NCBI GenBank assembly: GCA_012841175.1 | Contig: DUVG01000036.1 | Location: forward strand, 1-15,327 | Source of the DNA: Clostridium sp. | Lineage (GTDB): Bacteria > Bacillota > Clostridia > Acetivibrionales > Acetivibrionaceae | Direction of reading: 5' to 3' | Length of the DNA: 15,327 nucleotides | Shown: piece by piece, positions 6,426-13,715 of the stretch | How the letters are laid out: every line of letters starts with the position of its first letter | Numbering within the stretch: position 1 is the first letter of the stretch | Made by a program: the position numbers and the translations under genes | The notes under the pieces: generated by a model | Seen by the model: the letters and a program-made list of their open reading frames with translations, nothing else | The model's database searches: none | Told to the model about the DNA's origin: nothing

Positions 6426-6911
6426 TTATTTTTTATTGATGTTTTTCAAATACTCCGCTGTTATGCTAGCAAAACCAGAACCGGGCATGACAGGTAGACT
6501 ATTTTCATCTAAACTGCTGTCATCACTTGGTTCTAAATAGCTGTCGTCATTTGATTTTAAGTAATTATTAGTGTCATGTTCTAGATAATTGCTATTAACA
6601 ATCCCTCCTTTTTTCAACATATCAAGTTCTGCTTTAATGCTTAATAAATCAGATTGGGAGATTCTATCTTCTGAAAAATCTTCTGAGTCAATCTGATTTT
6701 CCAAAAGAGTTTGTCTTGCTTCAATATTGTTTATTTTTTTGCTAAGTGCATTAATTGTTTTTTTTATTTCATCAATATTGTCAGATAGGTGTTCTAAACT
6801 TCTTAAAATTGCATTTTTTAGACTTAGTACATCAATTGTATCTTTAGGATATTGTTGTCTAGATTCTATTTTAGGTTGTTGAGGGATAAATCTTCTATTA
6901 TAAAAAAACAT
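6426..6911 (-). CDS. Coiled-coil protein with an 8-residue repeat, first gene of the coat operon
   Basis: The product is 161 aa and I do not recognise its family. ATG 6911 follows AAAGGAGG. There is no signal peptide or membrane segment. After an aromatic, basic N-terminus (MFFYNRRFIPQQP), residues 30-75 form a convincing coiled coil with Leu/Ile at heptad spacing. Residues 109-140 are four tandem 8-residue units of acidic and Ser/Asn character: YLEHDTNN, YLKSNDDS, YLEPSDDS, SLDENSLP. A short C-terminus, AEYLKNINKK, again carries a YLK motif. No cysteine is present. It could be a scaffold or adaptor for coat assembly, since coat morphogens are often coiled-coil proteins, but nothing in the sequence proves it. 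Confidence 0.7.
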   Translation of the reverse strand: MFFYNRRFIPQQPKIESRQQYPKDTIDVLSLKNAILRSLEHLSDNIDEIKKTINALSKKINNIEARQTLLENQIDSEDFSEDRISQSDLLSIKAELDMLKKGGIVNSNYLEHDTNNYLKSNDDSYLEPSDDSSLDENSLPVMPGSGFASITAEYLKNINKK

Positions 6912-7336
6912 AATTATTCCTCCTTTGCATTATTATATTTTGTAACAAAACAAAATGTTACTTAAGAAAAGGGTAAAAGGAACACTAATAAATTTTTTTT
7001 AATTTTAAGGGAAATTTTCTTAATAAACATATTTTTAAGAGTAAATGTTTATATATGATAATGATGCAAATATTGTTAAAACATAAAATTACAAAGTTGA
7101 GTAATTTTAAAATGAATTAAAACTATAGATATTACAAAAGCTTTAAATATAGAAATTAATTTATATTTTTAAATTCTATATTATTTTGCATATAATTTCT
7201 TGAAAACAATAGTTAGGGGTGAATAACTTTTTAAGAAATTATGATACAGAAGAGAAGTTTTAAGTTTGAGGAAAATAAAATGGTATATAGATGGTTTTTG
7301 TGTTTTAAGTAAGAAATTAATGAAAGGATGAATTAA
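6912..7336. other. Divergent AT-rich intergenic region
   Basis: This 425-bp gap separates the - strand coat operon from the + strand fusion gene, so it must hold both 5' regions. It is extremely AT-rich with long A and T runs. I see a 9-bp inverted repeat, ttaagaaaa (6962-6970) with ttttcttaa (7015-7023), 44 nt apart. I see no RNA gene and no convincing coding sequence. The only promoter I would propose is the one listed at 7168-7196. I could not find a sporulation-sigma promoter that fits spacing and start position for the - strand operon. Confidence 0.5.
7168..7196 (+). promoter_or_regulatory. Candidate promoter of the nucleotidyltransferase fusion gene
   Basis: TTTAAA (7168-7173) and TATAAT (7191-7196) are separated by 17 bp. 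The -10 is perfect and the -35 matches four of six consensus positions. It would give a leader of about 135 nt. Such matches arise easily in AT-rich DNA, so this is tentative. Confidence 0.3.
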
Positions 7337-9790
7337 ATGAAATCAGTTATCATGGCGGGAGGCGAGGGTACCAGACTAAGACCACTTACGTGTAACATTC
7401 CAAAACCTATGGTGCCAATAGTAAACAAACCTGTTATGGAGCACATTATAGAATTACTGAGAAAACACAACCTTACAGACATTGCTGTTACATTGCAATA
7501 TCTACCTAATATCATTAAAAATCATTTTAATGACGGAAGGGAATATGATGTAAATTTAAAGTATTATGTTGAAGATAAGCCAATGGGGACAGCTGGAAGT
7601 GTTAAAAATGCAGAAGATTTTTTAGACGATACTTTTATTGTTATAAGTGGTGATGCCCTAACAGACATTGATTTGAAAAAGGCGATAGATTTTCATTTTA
7701 GTAAAAAATCAATGGCCACTCTTGTTCTTAAAAAAGTTGAAATTCCATTAGAATATGGAGTGGTTGTAACTGATGAAAATGGCAGAATAACCAGGTTTTT
7801 AGAAAAGCCAAGTTGGGGAGAGGTTTTTAGTGATACGGTAAATACAGGAATATATATTCTTTCTCCAGAGGTTTTGAAATACTATAACAAAAATGAGATA
7901 TTTGATTTTAGTAAAGACCTTTTTCCACTTTTATTAAAGCAAGACAAACCTATGTATGGATATGTAAGTGAAGATTATTGGTGTGATATTGGAGATTTAA
8001 ACGCATACAGCCAGGCACATAAAGATATATTGGAAAAACGGGTAAAGGTAAGTATACCAGGAAAAGAAATTGAGGATGGAATATGGGTAGGAGAAAATTG
8101 CATTATTGAAGATGATGTGGTAATAGAAGGGTCATGTGTAATAGGGGCAAATACAAAAGTGAAAAAAGGTACTATATTAGACAAGTTTACTGTTTTAGGA
8201 GAGAATAATATAATAGGTGAGAGAAGTGGAATAAAAAGAAGTATTATTTGGAAAAACAACATGTTAGAAAACAATGTGCAATTAAGAGGAACTGTTATTT
8301 GCGACAAAGTAAAACTCAGACAAAATGTATCTTGTTTTGAAAGTTCTGTCATTGGAGATAGTACTCTTATAAAAGAAAATGCAATAATAAAACCTAATAT
8401 AAAAATATGGCCTGAAAAAGTTGTAGAAGAGGGTACAGAAGTTAATTCAAATCTTGTGTGGGGATCTAAATTTATACGTTCTATTTTTGGATTTAGAGGA
8501 ATGGCTGGAGAAATAAATGTAGACATAACTCCAGAGTATGCGTCAAAATTAGGTGCTGCTTATGGGTCTTTGTTTAAAGGAAAAGGGAAAATAGCAGTTG
8601 GTTCAGATGAGTCAAACCCGGCAAAGATGTTAAAGATTTCTTTTATTGCAGGATTAATATCAGCAGGTTTAAAAGTTTTAGATTTTGGAAATTTACATTT
8701 GCCAGTTATGAGATCTGCAGCTAGATTTTATGGCGTAGACGGGGGAATTCATATAAGCACTTCTACTAAAAATGTGGGGAAATTGCAAATTGATTTTATA
8801 GACAAAAGTGGAAGCAACATAGATAGGGGTACAGAGAGAAAAATAGAAACCATGTTTCAAAGAGAAGATTTTACAAGATGTGAAGGAAGTTCTATAAAGG
8901 ATGTTGAAATTATACCTGATTATACTAAATTTTATCTTAGAAATATCATAAATAACGTAAAATCTGAAAAATTGGACTTTAAAATTGGACTAAATTCTCC
9001 GTCAGAATCTATATTAAATAGCGTAACGGATTTATTAACAGGTTTAGGATGCTCTATAGAAAAGGTAAATATTAATATTGGTTATGGAAATAAAGAAGTA
9101 AATTCAAAGAACAGAGAATACTTTGCTAAAATGGTTAGTATGGGAGATTTTGATTTAGGTGTCTCTATTGAAGAAACATCAGAAAAAATGATGCTAGTTG
9201 ATGACACAGGACGAATTGTGACAGATGATATGTTTACTGCTCTTATTTCACTTATTATGTTTCGAACAATTGAAGGTGGAACGGTGGTTGTACCAATTTC
9301 AACTAGCCATGTAATTGAACAGCTGGCAGATGAAAACAATGGAAAAGTAATAAGGACTAAAACTTCTCATCAGGATTTGATGAATAAGATTTTGGCAACT
9401 GATGTAAAGGAAAAAGTATATGATCAATTTATACTGAATTTTGATGCCATGGCGGGGATTGTAAAAATATTGGATTTTATGAAATCAAATGACTATACTC
9501 TTTCAGATTTAGTGAAAATGATACCAGATATTCATATATATGAAAAAGAAGTTGAGTGTTCATGGAATGCCAAAGGAAAGGTTATCCGTCAAATAATACA
9601 GGAAAATGAAAATGAAAGTATAGAGACTTTAGAAGGTGTTAAAATATTTAAAGATGGAGGATGGGTTTTGGTTCTGCCAGATGCAGAACAGCCAGTTTGT
9701 AAGATAAAAAGCGAGAGCTTTTCAGCTGAATTTGCAGAAGAATTAACCAACACTTATGTAAATAAAGTAAAGGAAATAAGCAAAAGTTAA
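7337..9790 (+). CDS. Sugar-1-phosphate nucleotidyltransferase fused to a degenerate phosphohexomutase domain
   Basis: The product is 817 aa, with an AAAGGATG SD before ATG 7337. Residues 1-235 are a nucleotidyltransferase with intact motifs: GGEGTRLRPLT (8-18), PKPM (22-25), SGD (104-106), EKP (156-158), NTG (169-171) and WCDIGD (215-220). Residues about 245-370 show the hexapeptide pattern of a left-handed beta-helix. From about 375 on, the chain follows the phosphomannomutase/phosphoglucomutase layout (FGFRGMAGE near the start), but the key loops are changed. The phosphoserine loop, usually TASHNP, is STSTKN (474-479). The metal loop, usually DGDADR, is EETSEK (612-617). No GExSGH sugar loop is seen before FDAMAG (702-707). 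Such fusions are often named mannose-1-phosphate guanylyltransferase/phosphomannomutase. Here the first activity looks intact and the second looks lost; the second domain may be regulatory or sugar-binding. GDP-mannose is a guess, since the nucleotide and sugar cannot be read. A coat glycosyltransferase lies across the divergent gap. Confidence 0.87.
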   Translation: MKSVIMAGGEGTRLRPLTCNIPKPMVPIVNKPVMEHIIELLRKHNLTDIAVTLQYLPNIIKNHFNDGREYDVNLKYYVEDKPMGTAGSVKNAEDFLDDTFIVISGDALTDIDLKKAIDFHFSKKSMATLVLKKVEIPLEYGVVVTDENGRITRFLEKPSWGEVFSDTVNTGIYILSPEVLKYYNKNEIFDFSKDLFPLLLKQDKPMYGYVSEDYWCDIGDLNAYSQAHKDILEKRVKVSIPGKEIEDGIWVGENCIIEDDVVIEGSCVIGANTKVKKGTILDKFTVLGENNIIGERSGIKRSIIWKNNMLENNVQLRGTVICDKVKLRQNVSCFESSVIGDSTLIKENAIIKPNIKIWPEKVVEEGTEVNSNLVWGSKFIRSIFGFRGMAGEINVDITPEYASKLGAAYGSLFKGKGKIAVGSDESNPAKMLKISFIAGLISAGLKVLDFGNLHLPVMRSAARFYGVDGGIHISTSTKNVGKLQIDFIDKSGSNIDRGTERKIETMFQREDFTRCEGSSIKDVEIIPDYTKFYLRNIINNVKSEKLDFKIGLNSPSESILNSVTDLLTGLGCSIEKVNINIGYGNKEVNSKNREYFAKMVSMGDFDLGVSIEETSEKMMLVDDTGRIVTDDMFTALISLIMFRTIEGGTVVVPISTSHVIEQLADENNGKVIRTKTSHQDLMNKILATDVKEKVYDQFILNFDAMAGIVKILDFMKSNDYTLSDLVKMIPDIHIYEKEVECSWNAKGKVIRQIIQENENESIETLEGVKIFKDGGWVLVLPDAEQPVCKIKSESFSAEFAEELTNTYVNKVKEISKS

Positions 9791-9819
9791 TTGAGAATTT
9801 TGAAAAATCAAAAAACATA

Positions 9820-9874
9820 AATTAAAAATAGGATGAAGATTAATAGTATTTAAATTTTCATCCTATTTTTAATT
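9820..9874 (+). terminator. Strong terminator of the fusion gene
   Basis: A 22-bp stem (9820-9841 with 9853-9874) has a single G-U pair and an 11-nt loop; the outer 18 bp are perfect. The right arm contains a T5 run (9866-9870) that pairs with the A-run of the left arm, so the structure could terminate on both strands. It lies 30 nt after the stop codon. Confidence 0.75.
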
Positions 9875-9883
9875 TTCAACATC

Positions 9884-9912
9884 TTGTCAGAGTCTAGTAA
9901 AAAAAGTATAAT
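9884..9912 (+). promoter_or_regulatory. SigA-type promoter of the DUF881 operon
   Basis: TTGTCA (9884-9889), a 17-bp spacer and a perfect TATAAT (9907-9912) form a near-consensus housekeeping promoter just behind the terminator of the previous gene. Transcription would start near 9919, leaving a leader of about 155 nt. The leader holds a gtattttt/aaaaatac hairpin (about 9920-9950) with no T-run behind it. Confidence 0.65.
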
Positions 9913-10074
9913 TAAGCTAGTATTTTTCTATTATGTTTTTTATAAAAATACAGTATACAAATCTAAAAATTTTTTTAAGAATTTGTTAACTTACTTGAAA
10001 TAAGGTTTTTTTGATGTAAGATTATAATAATAGGGTATTTAATAATTAATAAAACTAAAAAGGGAAGTTTTAAT

Positions 10075-10791
10075 ATGAGAAAAAATGATAGAAAGAATAT
10101 ACTGTTATTTGTATTTATGATTTTAGGTTTTGTATTGGCATTACAATTTAGAAGTGTAATGAGTAATACATCTCAAGAGGAAATTTCAACTGTTCAAACT
10201 ATAGAATCTTTAAAAAAAGAGCTTGAACGTGAAAAGCTTATTGGAGATAGTTTAAGGGAACAATTAGATGAAAGTATAATACAAAGAGATGCAATATTAA
10301 GAAATATGGTGGAAGAGAGGGGCGGTGAAGATATCACCAAAGAATGGGAAAAGGCAAGGGTTTTAGCAGGCCTTACAGAAATGGTAGGGGATGGAGTTGT
10401 TATAACTTTAAATGATGCAAGTGAAATAGTAGATGGTGTTATAGACCCTCTTTTGCATGAACATAGTTTGTATGAAGTTTTAAATGAAATAAAAAAAGCA
10501 GAACCTGTTGCTATATCTGTAAACAATGAAAGAATAATTTCCACCACAGAAATAGTTTGTGCTGGACCTACTACAAGAATTAATAGAAACAGGTATGCTG
10601 TTCCTTATGAAATAAAAGTTATTGGAGATTCTAAAAAAATCCGTGAGGCTTTTTTAAACAGTTCTATAGTAACATTTGAATTTATACCAAATAACATAAG
10701 ATTTCAAATAAAGGATGAAAAAGATATTGTTATACCCAAATACAGCGGTAGAATTGATGCTTTAATTAATGCTGTGGAGGTTGTTGAATAA
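10075..10791 (+). CDS. DUF881 family membrane-anchored protein, copy 1
   Basis: The product is 238 aa, with ATG 10075 after AGGGAAG. A basic MRKNDRKN start leads into one membrane segment (residues about 9-24), then a coiled coil (about 34-75), then the DUF881 core. Core signatures are AGLTEMVGDGVVITLND, LHEHSLYEVLNEIKKAEPVAISVNNERI and RYAVPYEIKVIGD. The topology predicts an extracytoplasmic C-terminal domain. DUF881 proteins (YlxW/YlxX type) occur near division genes in many Bacillota and their function is not settled. The stop codon TAA shares its last A with the ATG of copy 2, so the two are translationally coupled. This copy is the most divergent of the three. Confidence 0.85.
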   Translation: MRKNDRKNILLFVFMILGFVLALQFRSVMSNTSQEEISTVQTIESLKKELEREKLIGDSLREQLDESIIQRDAILRNMVEERGGEDITKEWEKARVLAGLTEMVGDGVVITLNDASEIVDGVIDPLLHEHSLYEVLNEIKKAEPVAISVNNERIISTTEIVCAGPTTRINRNRYAVPYEIKVIGDSKKIREAFLNSSIVTFEFIPNNIRFQIKDEKDIVIPKYSGRIDALINAVEVVE

Positions 10792-11471
10792 TGAATGTTA
10801 TAAGAGTTTTTACCATGACCCTTATATGTCTTTTAATTGGAACAATGATATCCTGGCAGTATAAAAGCATTGATAATAATAACCGTCTTGTGACCTCTCA
10901 AACAACAAGTATTCATGCTTTGCAAGAAGAACTTATTGAGCAGCAGAGAATAAATGAAGAATTAGAAAAAAGACTTAAAGAGATAAATAGGGAGATAGAT
11001 GATTATGCATATGCAAAAGACGACATGGAAAAGGTAGACAAAACAATAAAAAAAGAAATGAGAGAAGCCCAAATTTTAGCAGGGCTAGTTGATGTAAAGG
11101 GTAAAGGAGTTGAAATTGTAATAGACTCTATTTATGGGTTTATGTTTTATGAATATAAACTTTTAGACATTATTAATCAGCTCAGGGCTTGGGAAGCACA
11201 GGCAATATCAGTAAATGGGGAAAGAATCACAGTTTTAACAGAGTTTGAATGGACAGAAGGGAACAGATGTAAGATAAATGGGAACTATTATACAATGCCC
11301 TATGTTATTAAAGCTATTTTACCTCCTGAAAATATAGATTATTTAGTGTATATGATTGAAGATATGTTTGAATTAGTAACAAGATATTATGATATAGATA
11401 TTCAAGTAAAGGAAGAGATAATTATCCCTAAAATAAAAAGTGAAGGGGCATTATTAAAATATGTTTATTAA
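10791..11471 (+). CDS. DUF881 family membrane-anchored protein, copy 2
   Basis: The product is 226 aa. The ATG overlaps the previous stop by one base, with GGAGG about 10 nt upstream. An N-terminal membrane segment (about 5-20) is followed directly by GTMISWQYKSI, almost identical to the corresponding stretch of copy 3 (GTMLSWQYKSI). A coiled coil follows (about 38-80), then AGLVDVKGKGVEIVIDS and the core DIINQLRAWEAQAISVNGERI. The domain ends with an EEIIIPK block. The loop after the first core strand (SIYGFMFYEYK) differs from the other copies. It probably arose by tandem duplication with copy 3. Confidence 0.84.
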   Translation: MNVIRVFTMTLICLLIGTMISWQYKSIDNNNRLVTSQTTSIHALQEELIEQQRINEELEKRLKEINREIDDYAYAKDDMEKVDKTIKKEMREAQILAGLVDVKGKGVEIVIDSIYGFMFYEYKLLDIINQLRAWEAQAISVNGERITVLTEFEWTEGNRCKINGNYYTMPYVIKAILPPENIDYLVYMIEDMFELVTRYYDIDIQVKEEIIIPKIKSEGALLKYVY

Positions 11472-11527
11472 CGAAATATTACCAATAAAAAATAATATAA
11501 ATAGCAAATGGAAATTGGAGGCTTAAA

Positions 11528-12253
11528 ATGAAGAAAATTGCCAGAAATATATCTATAACAATAGTATGCTTAATATTAGGAACTATGCTGTCCTGGCAAT
11601 ATAAAAGCATTAGCAGCAGTAATGCTTCTAGTATTGCTCAAAATGAAAGACTTGAAGATTTGAGAAGTCAGCTTATTGAGGAAAAAAGAATAAATGAAGG
11701 TTTGAAAAATAGGAATGAAGAATTACAAGCCCAGCTTTCTGAATATAAAGAAGCTATTGATGATATTGAGAAGTTAGAGCAAACTATTATAAGAGAAAAG
11801 GAAAGAGCAGAAATAATTGCAGGATTGGTTGATGTTAAAGGAGAGGGAGTTGTTTTAACAATTGATGGAGATATTAGCGTTTGGGCAAGGCGTCCTAGTG
11901 GTTTTATTGATTTAATAAATGAATTAAAGGCGGCTGAGGCCCAGGCCATATCTATTCAAGATGAAAGAGTTGTTGCTATGACAGAAATAAAGATAATAGA
12001 TATAAATGAAACGGGCAATGTCAATAAATGGATAATAAACGGAAGAAATTTTACTCCACCTTTTACTGTAAAAGCCATTGGAGATCCTGATAAACTTGAT
12101 AATTCACTACATATGATAGCGGGAATCTTGGATGTGTTAAAAAGAAGTGGGTATAGAATTAATGTTGAGAAAAAAGAAGAAATTATTATTCCTGCTGTAA
12201 GAGATGATGGTTCTGTTTTAAAGTATGACTTATTAAAATCTGTAGAAGAATGA
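11528..12253 (+). CDS. DUF881 family membrane-anchored protein, copy 3
   Basis: The product is 241 aa, with ATG 11528 after TTGGAGG and 56 nt from copy 2. The build is the same: membrane segment (about 7-23), GTMLSWQYKSI, a long Glu/Lys/Arg coiled coil (about 40-90), AGLVDVKGEGVVLTIDG, then DLINELKAAEAQAISIQDERVV and FTPPFTVKAIGDPDKL. The KKEEIIIPAV block near the end matches copy 2. It is the last gene of the operon; a terminator follows 14 nt after the stop. As with the others, only a membrane-linked role on the outer face can be inferred. Confidence 0.84.
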   Translation: MKKIARNISITIVCLILGTMLSWQYKSISSSNASSIAQNERLEDLRSQLIEEKRINEGLKNRNEELQAQLSEYKEAIDDIEKLEQTIIREKERAEIIAGLVDVKGEGVVLTIDGDISVWARRPSGFIDLINELKAAEAQAISIQDERVVAMTEIKIIDINETGNVNKWIINGRNFTPPFTVKAIGDPDKLDNSLHMIAGILDVLKRSGYRINVEKKEEIIIPAVRDDGSVLKYDLLKSVEE

Positions 12254-12267
12254 TATGATAAAAATCT

Positions 12268-12309
12268 AAAATATCTGCGCCAAGTTCTTGTTGGTGCAGA
12301 TATTTTTTT
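12268..12309 (+). terminator. Rho-independent terminator of the DUF881 operon
   Basis: aaaatatctgcgccaa (12268-12283) pairs with ttggtgcagatatttt (12291-12306) over 16 bp with one G-U pair and a 7-nt loop. The T-run 12303-12309 ends it. This is a textbook intrinsic terminator. Confidence 0.9.
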
Positions 12310-12384
12310 ACAGGTTATTTTTTATGCAGATAAATTATATAAATATTGTAGGTGTATATTATTTAATTTATTTGGAGGACCAGT

Positions 12385-13311
12385 ATGAAAAAGCAAGGAA
12401 TAATATTTTGTATTATAGTAGTTGTAATTATTGCATTGAATTTGATAATCAGGATGGGTAAAAATGAGCCGGAAGAAAAGTTGCCTAATTTAGAAACCTC
12501 CTACTCAATAAGTCTTGAAAATATAGATTTTAGCAATGAAATTACAGGTATTTTAAACGAAGGAGTAATAGATGAAATACCTGAATATGAGGATGTTTTT
12601 GTAGAAGCCTTTAGCACAGCTTCTTATAGCAATGAATTACTAAGATGGGGAATTTCAAGAAAAGGGTATAATGAAATACCAGATGCAGATCCAGGTGCCC
12701 CTGAACTTTTAAAAAAGTATGGAGGAGTGTATTTAGGGGATACCTCTCAAAATAAAATATATCTTACTTTTGATGAAGGTTATGAAAATGGATATACTGC
12801 AAAAATACTTGATGTTTTAAGAGATAACAATGTTAATGCAATATTCTTTATAACAGGACCTTATTTAAAAGAACATGAAGATTTAGTAAGAAGAATGGTA
12901 GAAGAAGGGCATGTAGTTGGGAATCATACAATACACCATCCTAGTTTGCCAAGCCTTGATAACAAAAAAATTGAAGAGGAAATTTCAGGGCTAGACAAAG
13001 CTTTTTATGAAGTTTTTGGAAAGAAAATGAAGTATTTAAGACCCCCTAAAGGTGAATATAGTGAAAGGACATTAGCGGTTACAAAAGAACTTGGATATAC
13101 AAACCTTTTTTGGAGTTTTGCATATGATGACTGGCACAGAGATAAGGTGAGAGGTAAAGAGTATGCATACGAAAAGGTCATGAATAATCTTCATAATGGT
13201 GCAGTGATTTTACTTCATGCAGTTTCAAAAGATAATGCGGATGCTTTAGATATGATTATTAAAGGAGCTAGAGAAAAAGGATTTGAATTTGGAGATGTAA
13301 ATGAGCTTTAG
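12385..13311 (+). CDS. pdaA: PdaA, delta-lactam-forming polysaccharide deacetylase (spore cortex)
   Basis: The product is 308 aa, with ATG 12385 after TTTGGAGGA. It has an uncleaved-looking N-terminal membrane anchor (residues about 5-22) and an acidic linker, then a NodB-type deacetylase. Motifs are TFDEGYENGYT (D130, E131), GNHTIHHPSLP (N180, H181, H185 for metal), MKYLRPPKGEYSERTL (R219) and LLHAVSKDNADAL (H278). TFDEGYENG and the RPPxGxxSERTL and HAVSKDNA blocks are specific to PdaA rather than general polysaccharide deacetylases. In Bacillus subtilis, PdaA removes acetyl from muramic acid in cortex peptidoglycan so that muramic delta-lactam can form, which germination lytic enzymes require. 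Length and residues look complete. Placement next to yqfC and yqfD supports a sporulation role. Confidence 0.92.
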   Translation: MKKQGIIFCIIVVVIIALNLIIRMGKNEPEEKLPNLETSYSISLENIDFSNEITGILNEGVIDEIPEYEDVFVEAFSTASYSNELLRWGISRKGYNEIPDADPGAPELLKKYGGVYLGDTSQNKIYLTFDEGYENGYTAKILDVLRDNNVNAIFFITGPYLKEHEDLVRRMVEEGHVVGNHTIHHPSLPSLDNKKIEEEISGLDKAFYEVFGKKMKYLRPPKGEYSERTLAVTKELGYTNLFWSFAYDDWHRDKVRGKEYAYEKVMNNLHNGAVILLHAVSKDNADALDMIIKGAREKGFEFGDVNEL

Positions 13312-13376
13312 TAATATTTTATGCCAAAAGAAATGTTGAACATATGTACAAAATAATGGTTGTGGGGAGAGTATAT

Positions 13377-13685
13377 ATGCCAGAGAAAAAGAGAAAAAAA
13401 AGAAAAGTTGAAAAAAATAAAAGCAGTATAAAGGAAAAGATGAGTGAATTTTTAGAACTTCCAAAAGAAATTGTACTGGATCTATCTAAAATCACTATGT
13501 ATGGCAATAACAACGTACTTATTGAAAATTATAAAGGCATCATTGAGTATGAAAATGATAGATTAAGAATAAACACTAAAGACGGAATTATAAGGGTTAT
13601 GGGAAATAAACTTTTTATAAAGGAAATAACGTCAGAAGACTTATTAATTTATGGAGAAATAACGTCTATAGAGTTTTTAAGGTAA
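13377..13685 (+). CDS. yqfC: Sporulation protein YqfC
   Basis: The product is 102 aa. ATG 13377 is chosen because GGGGAG (13364-13369) lies 7 nt upstream; an in-frame ATG at 13344 has no SD. A very basic N-terminus (PEKKRKKRKVEKNK) precedes the YqfC core: FLELPKEIVLDLSKITMYGN, LIENYKGIIEYENDRLRIN and a closing strand ITSIEFLR. The fold is probably small and beta-rich. In Bacillus subtilis yqfC is a mother-cell sporulation gene lying before yqfD; its molecular function is unknown. It lies 65 nt behind pdaA with no terminator in between, and 30 nt before yqfD. Confidence 0.88.
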   Translation: MPEKKRKKRKVEKNKSSIKEKMSEFLELPKEIVLDLSKITMYGNNNVLIENYKGIIEYENDRLRINTKDGIIRVMGNKLFIKEITSEDLLIYGEITSIEFLR

Positions 13686-13715
13686 AAAACTTAATTTGCA
13701 TACGGGAGAATTAAA

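Noticed and set aside
6931..6958. SigK-like promoter on the - strand (AC, 17 nt, AATATAATA) before the coiled-coil gene.
   Set aside because: The predicted transcript would start inside the Shine-Dalgarno (6919-6926), leaving no usable ribosome site. It is probably a chance match in AT-rich DNA.
7189..7212. GCATA followed by a GG-rich block as a SigF/SigG promoter for the fusion gene.
   Set aside because: The spacing is about 25 nt and the -10 match is poor at key positions.
7241..7312. A 23-codon open frame starting with ATG in the leader of the fusion gene, possibly a leader peptide.
   Set aside because: There is no Shine-Dalgarno at a workable distance and no attenuator-like hairpin behind it. 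Short frames of this size are expected by chance.
7975..8526. A 183-codon open frame on the - strand opposite the fusion gene.
   Set aside because: It lies fully inside a clearly conserved gene, has Ser/Ile/Phe-rich composition typical of antisense frames and no ribosome site.
12310..12384. SigG-type promoter before pdaA, expected from its Bacillus subtilis counterpart.
   Set aside because: I found only a 5-of-7 match to the -10 element (TATATTA, 12355-12361) and no fitting -35, so I do not call it.
13312..13348. SigE-like elements (TAATATT and CATATGT) before yqfC.
   Set aside because: The spacer is 22 nt, well above the 13-15 nt expected for SigE promoters.
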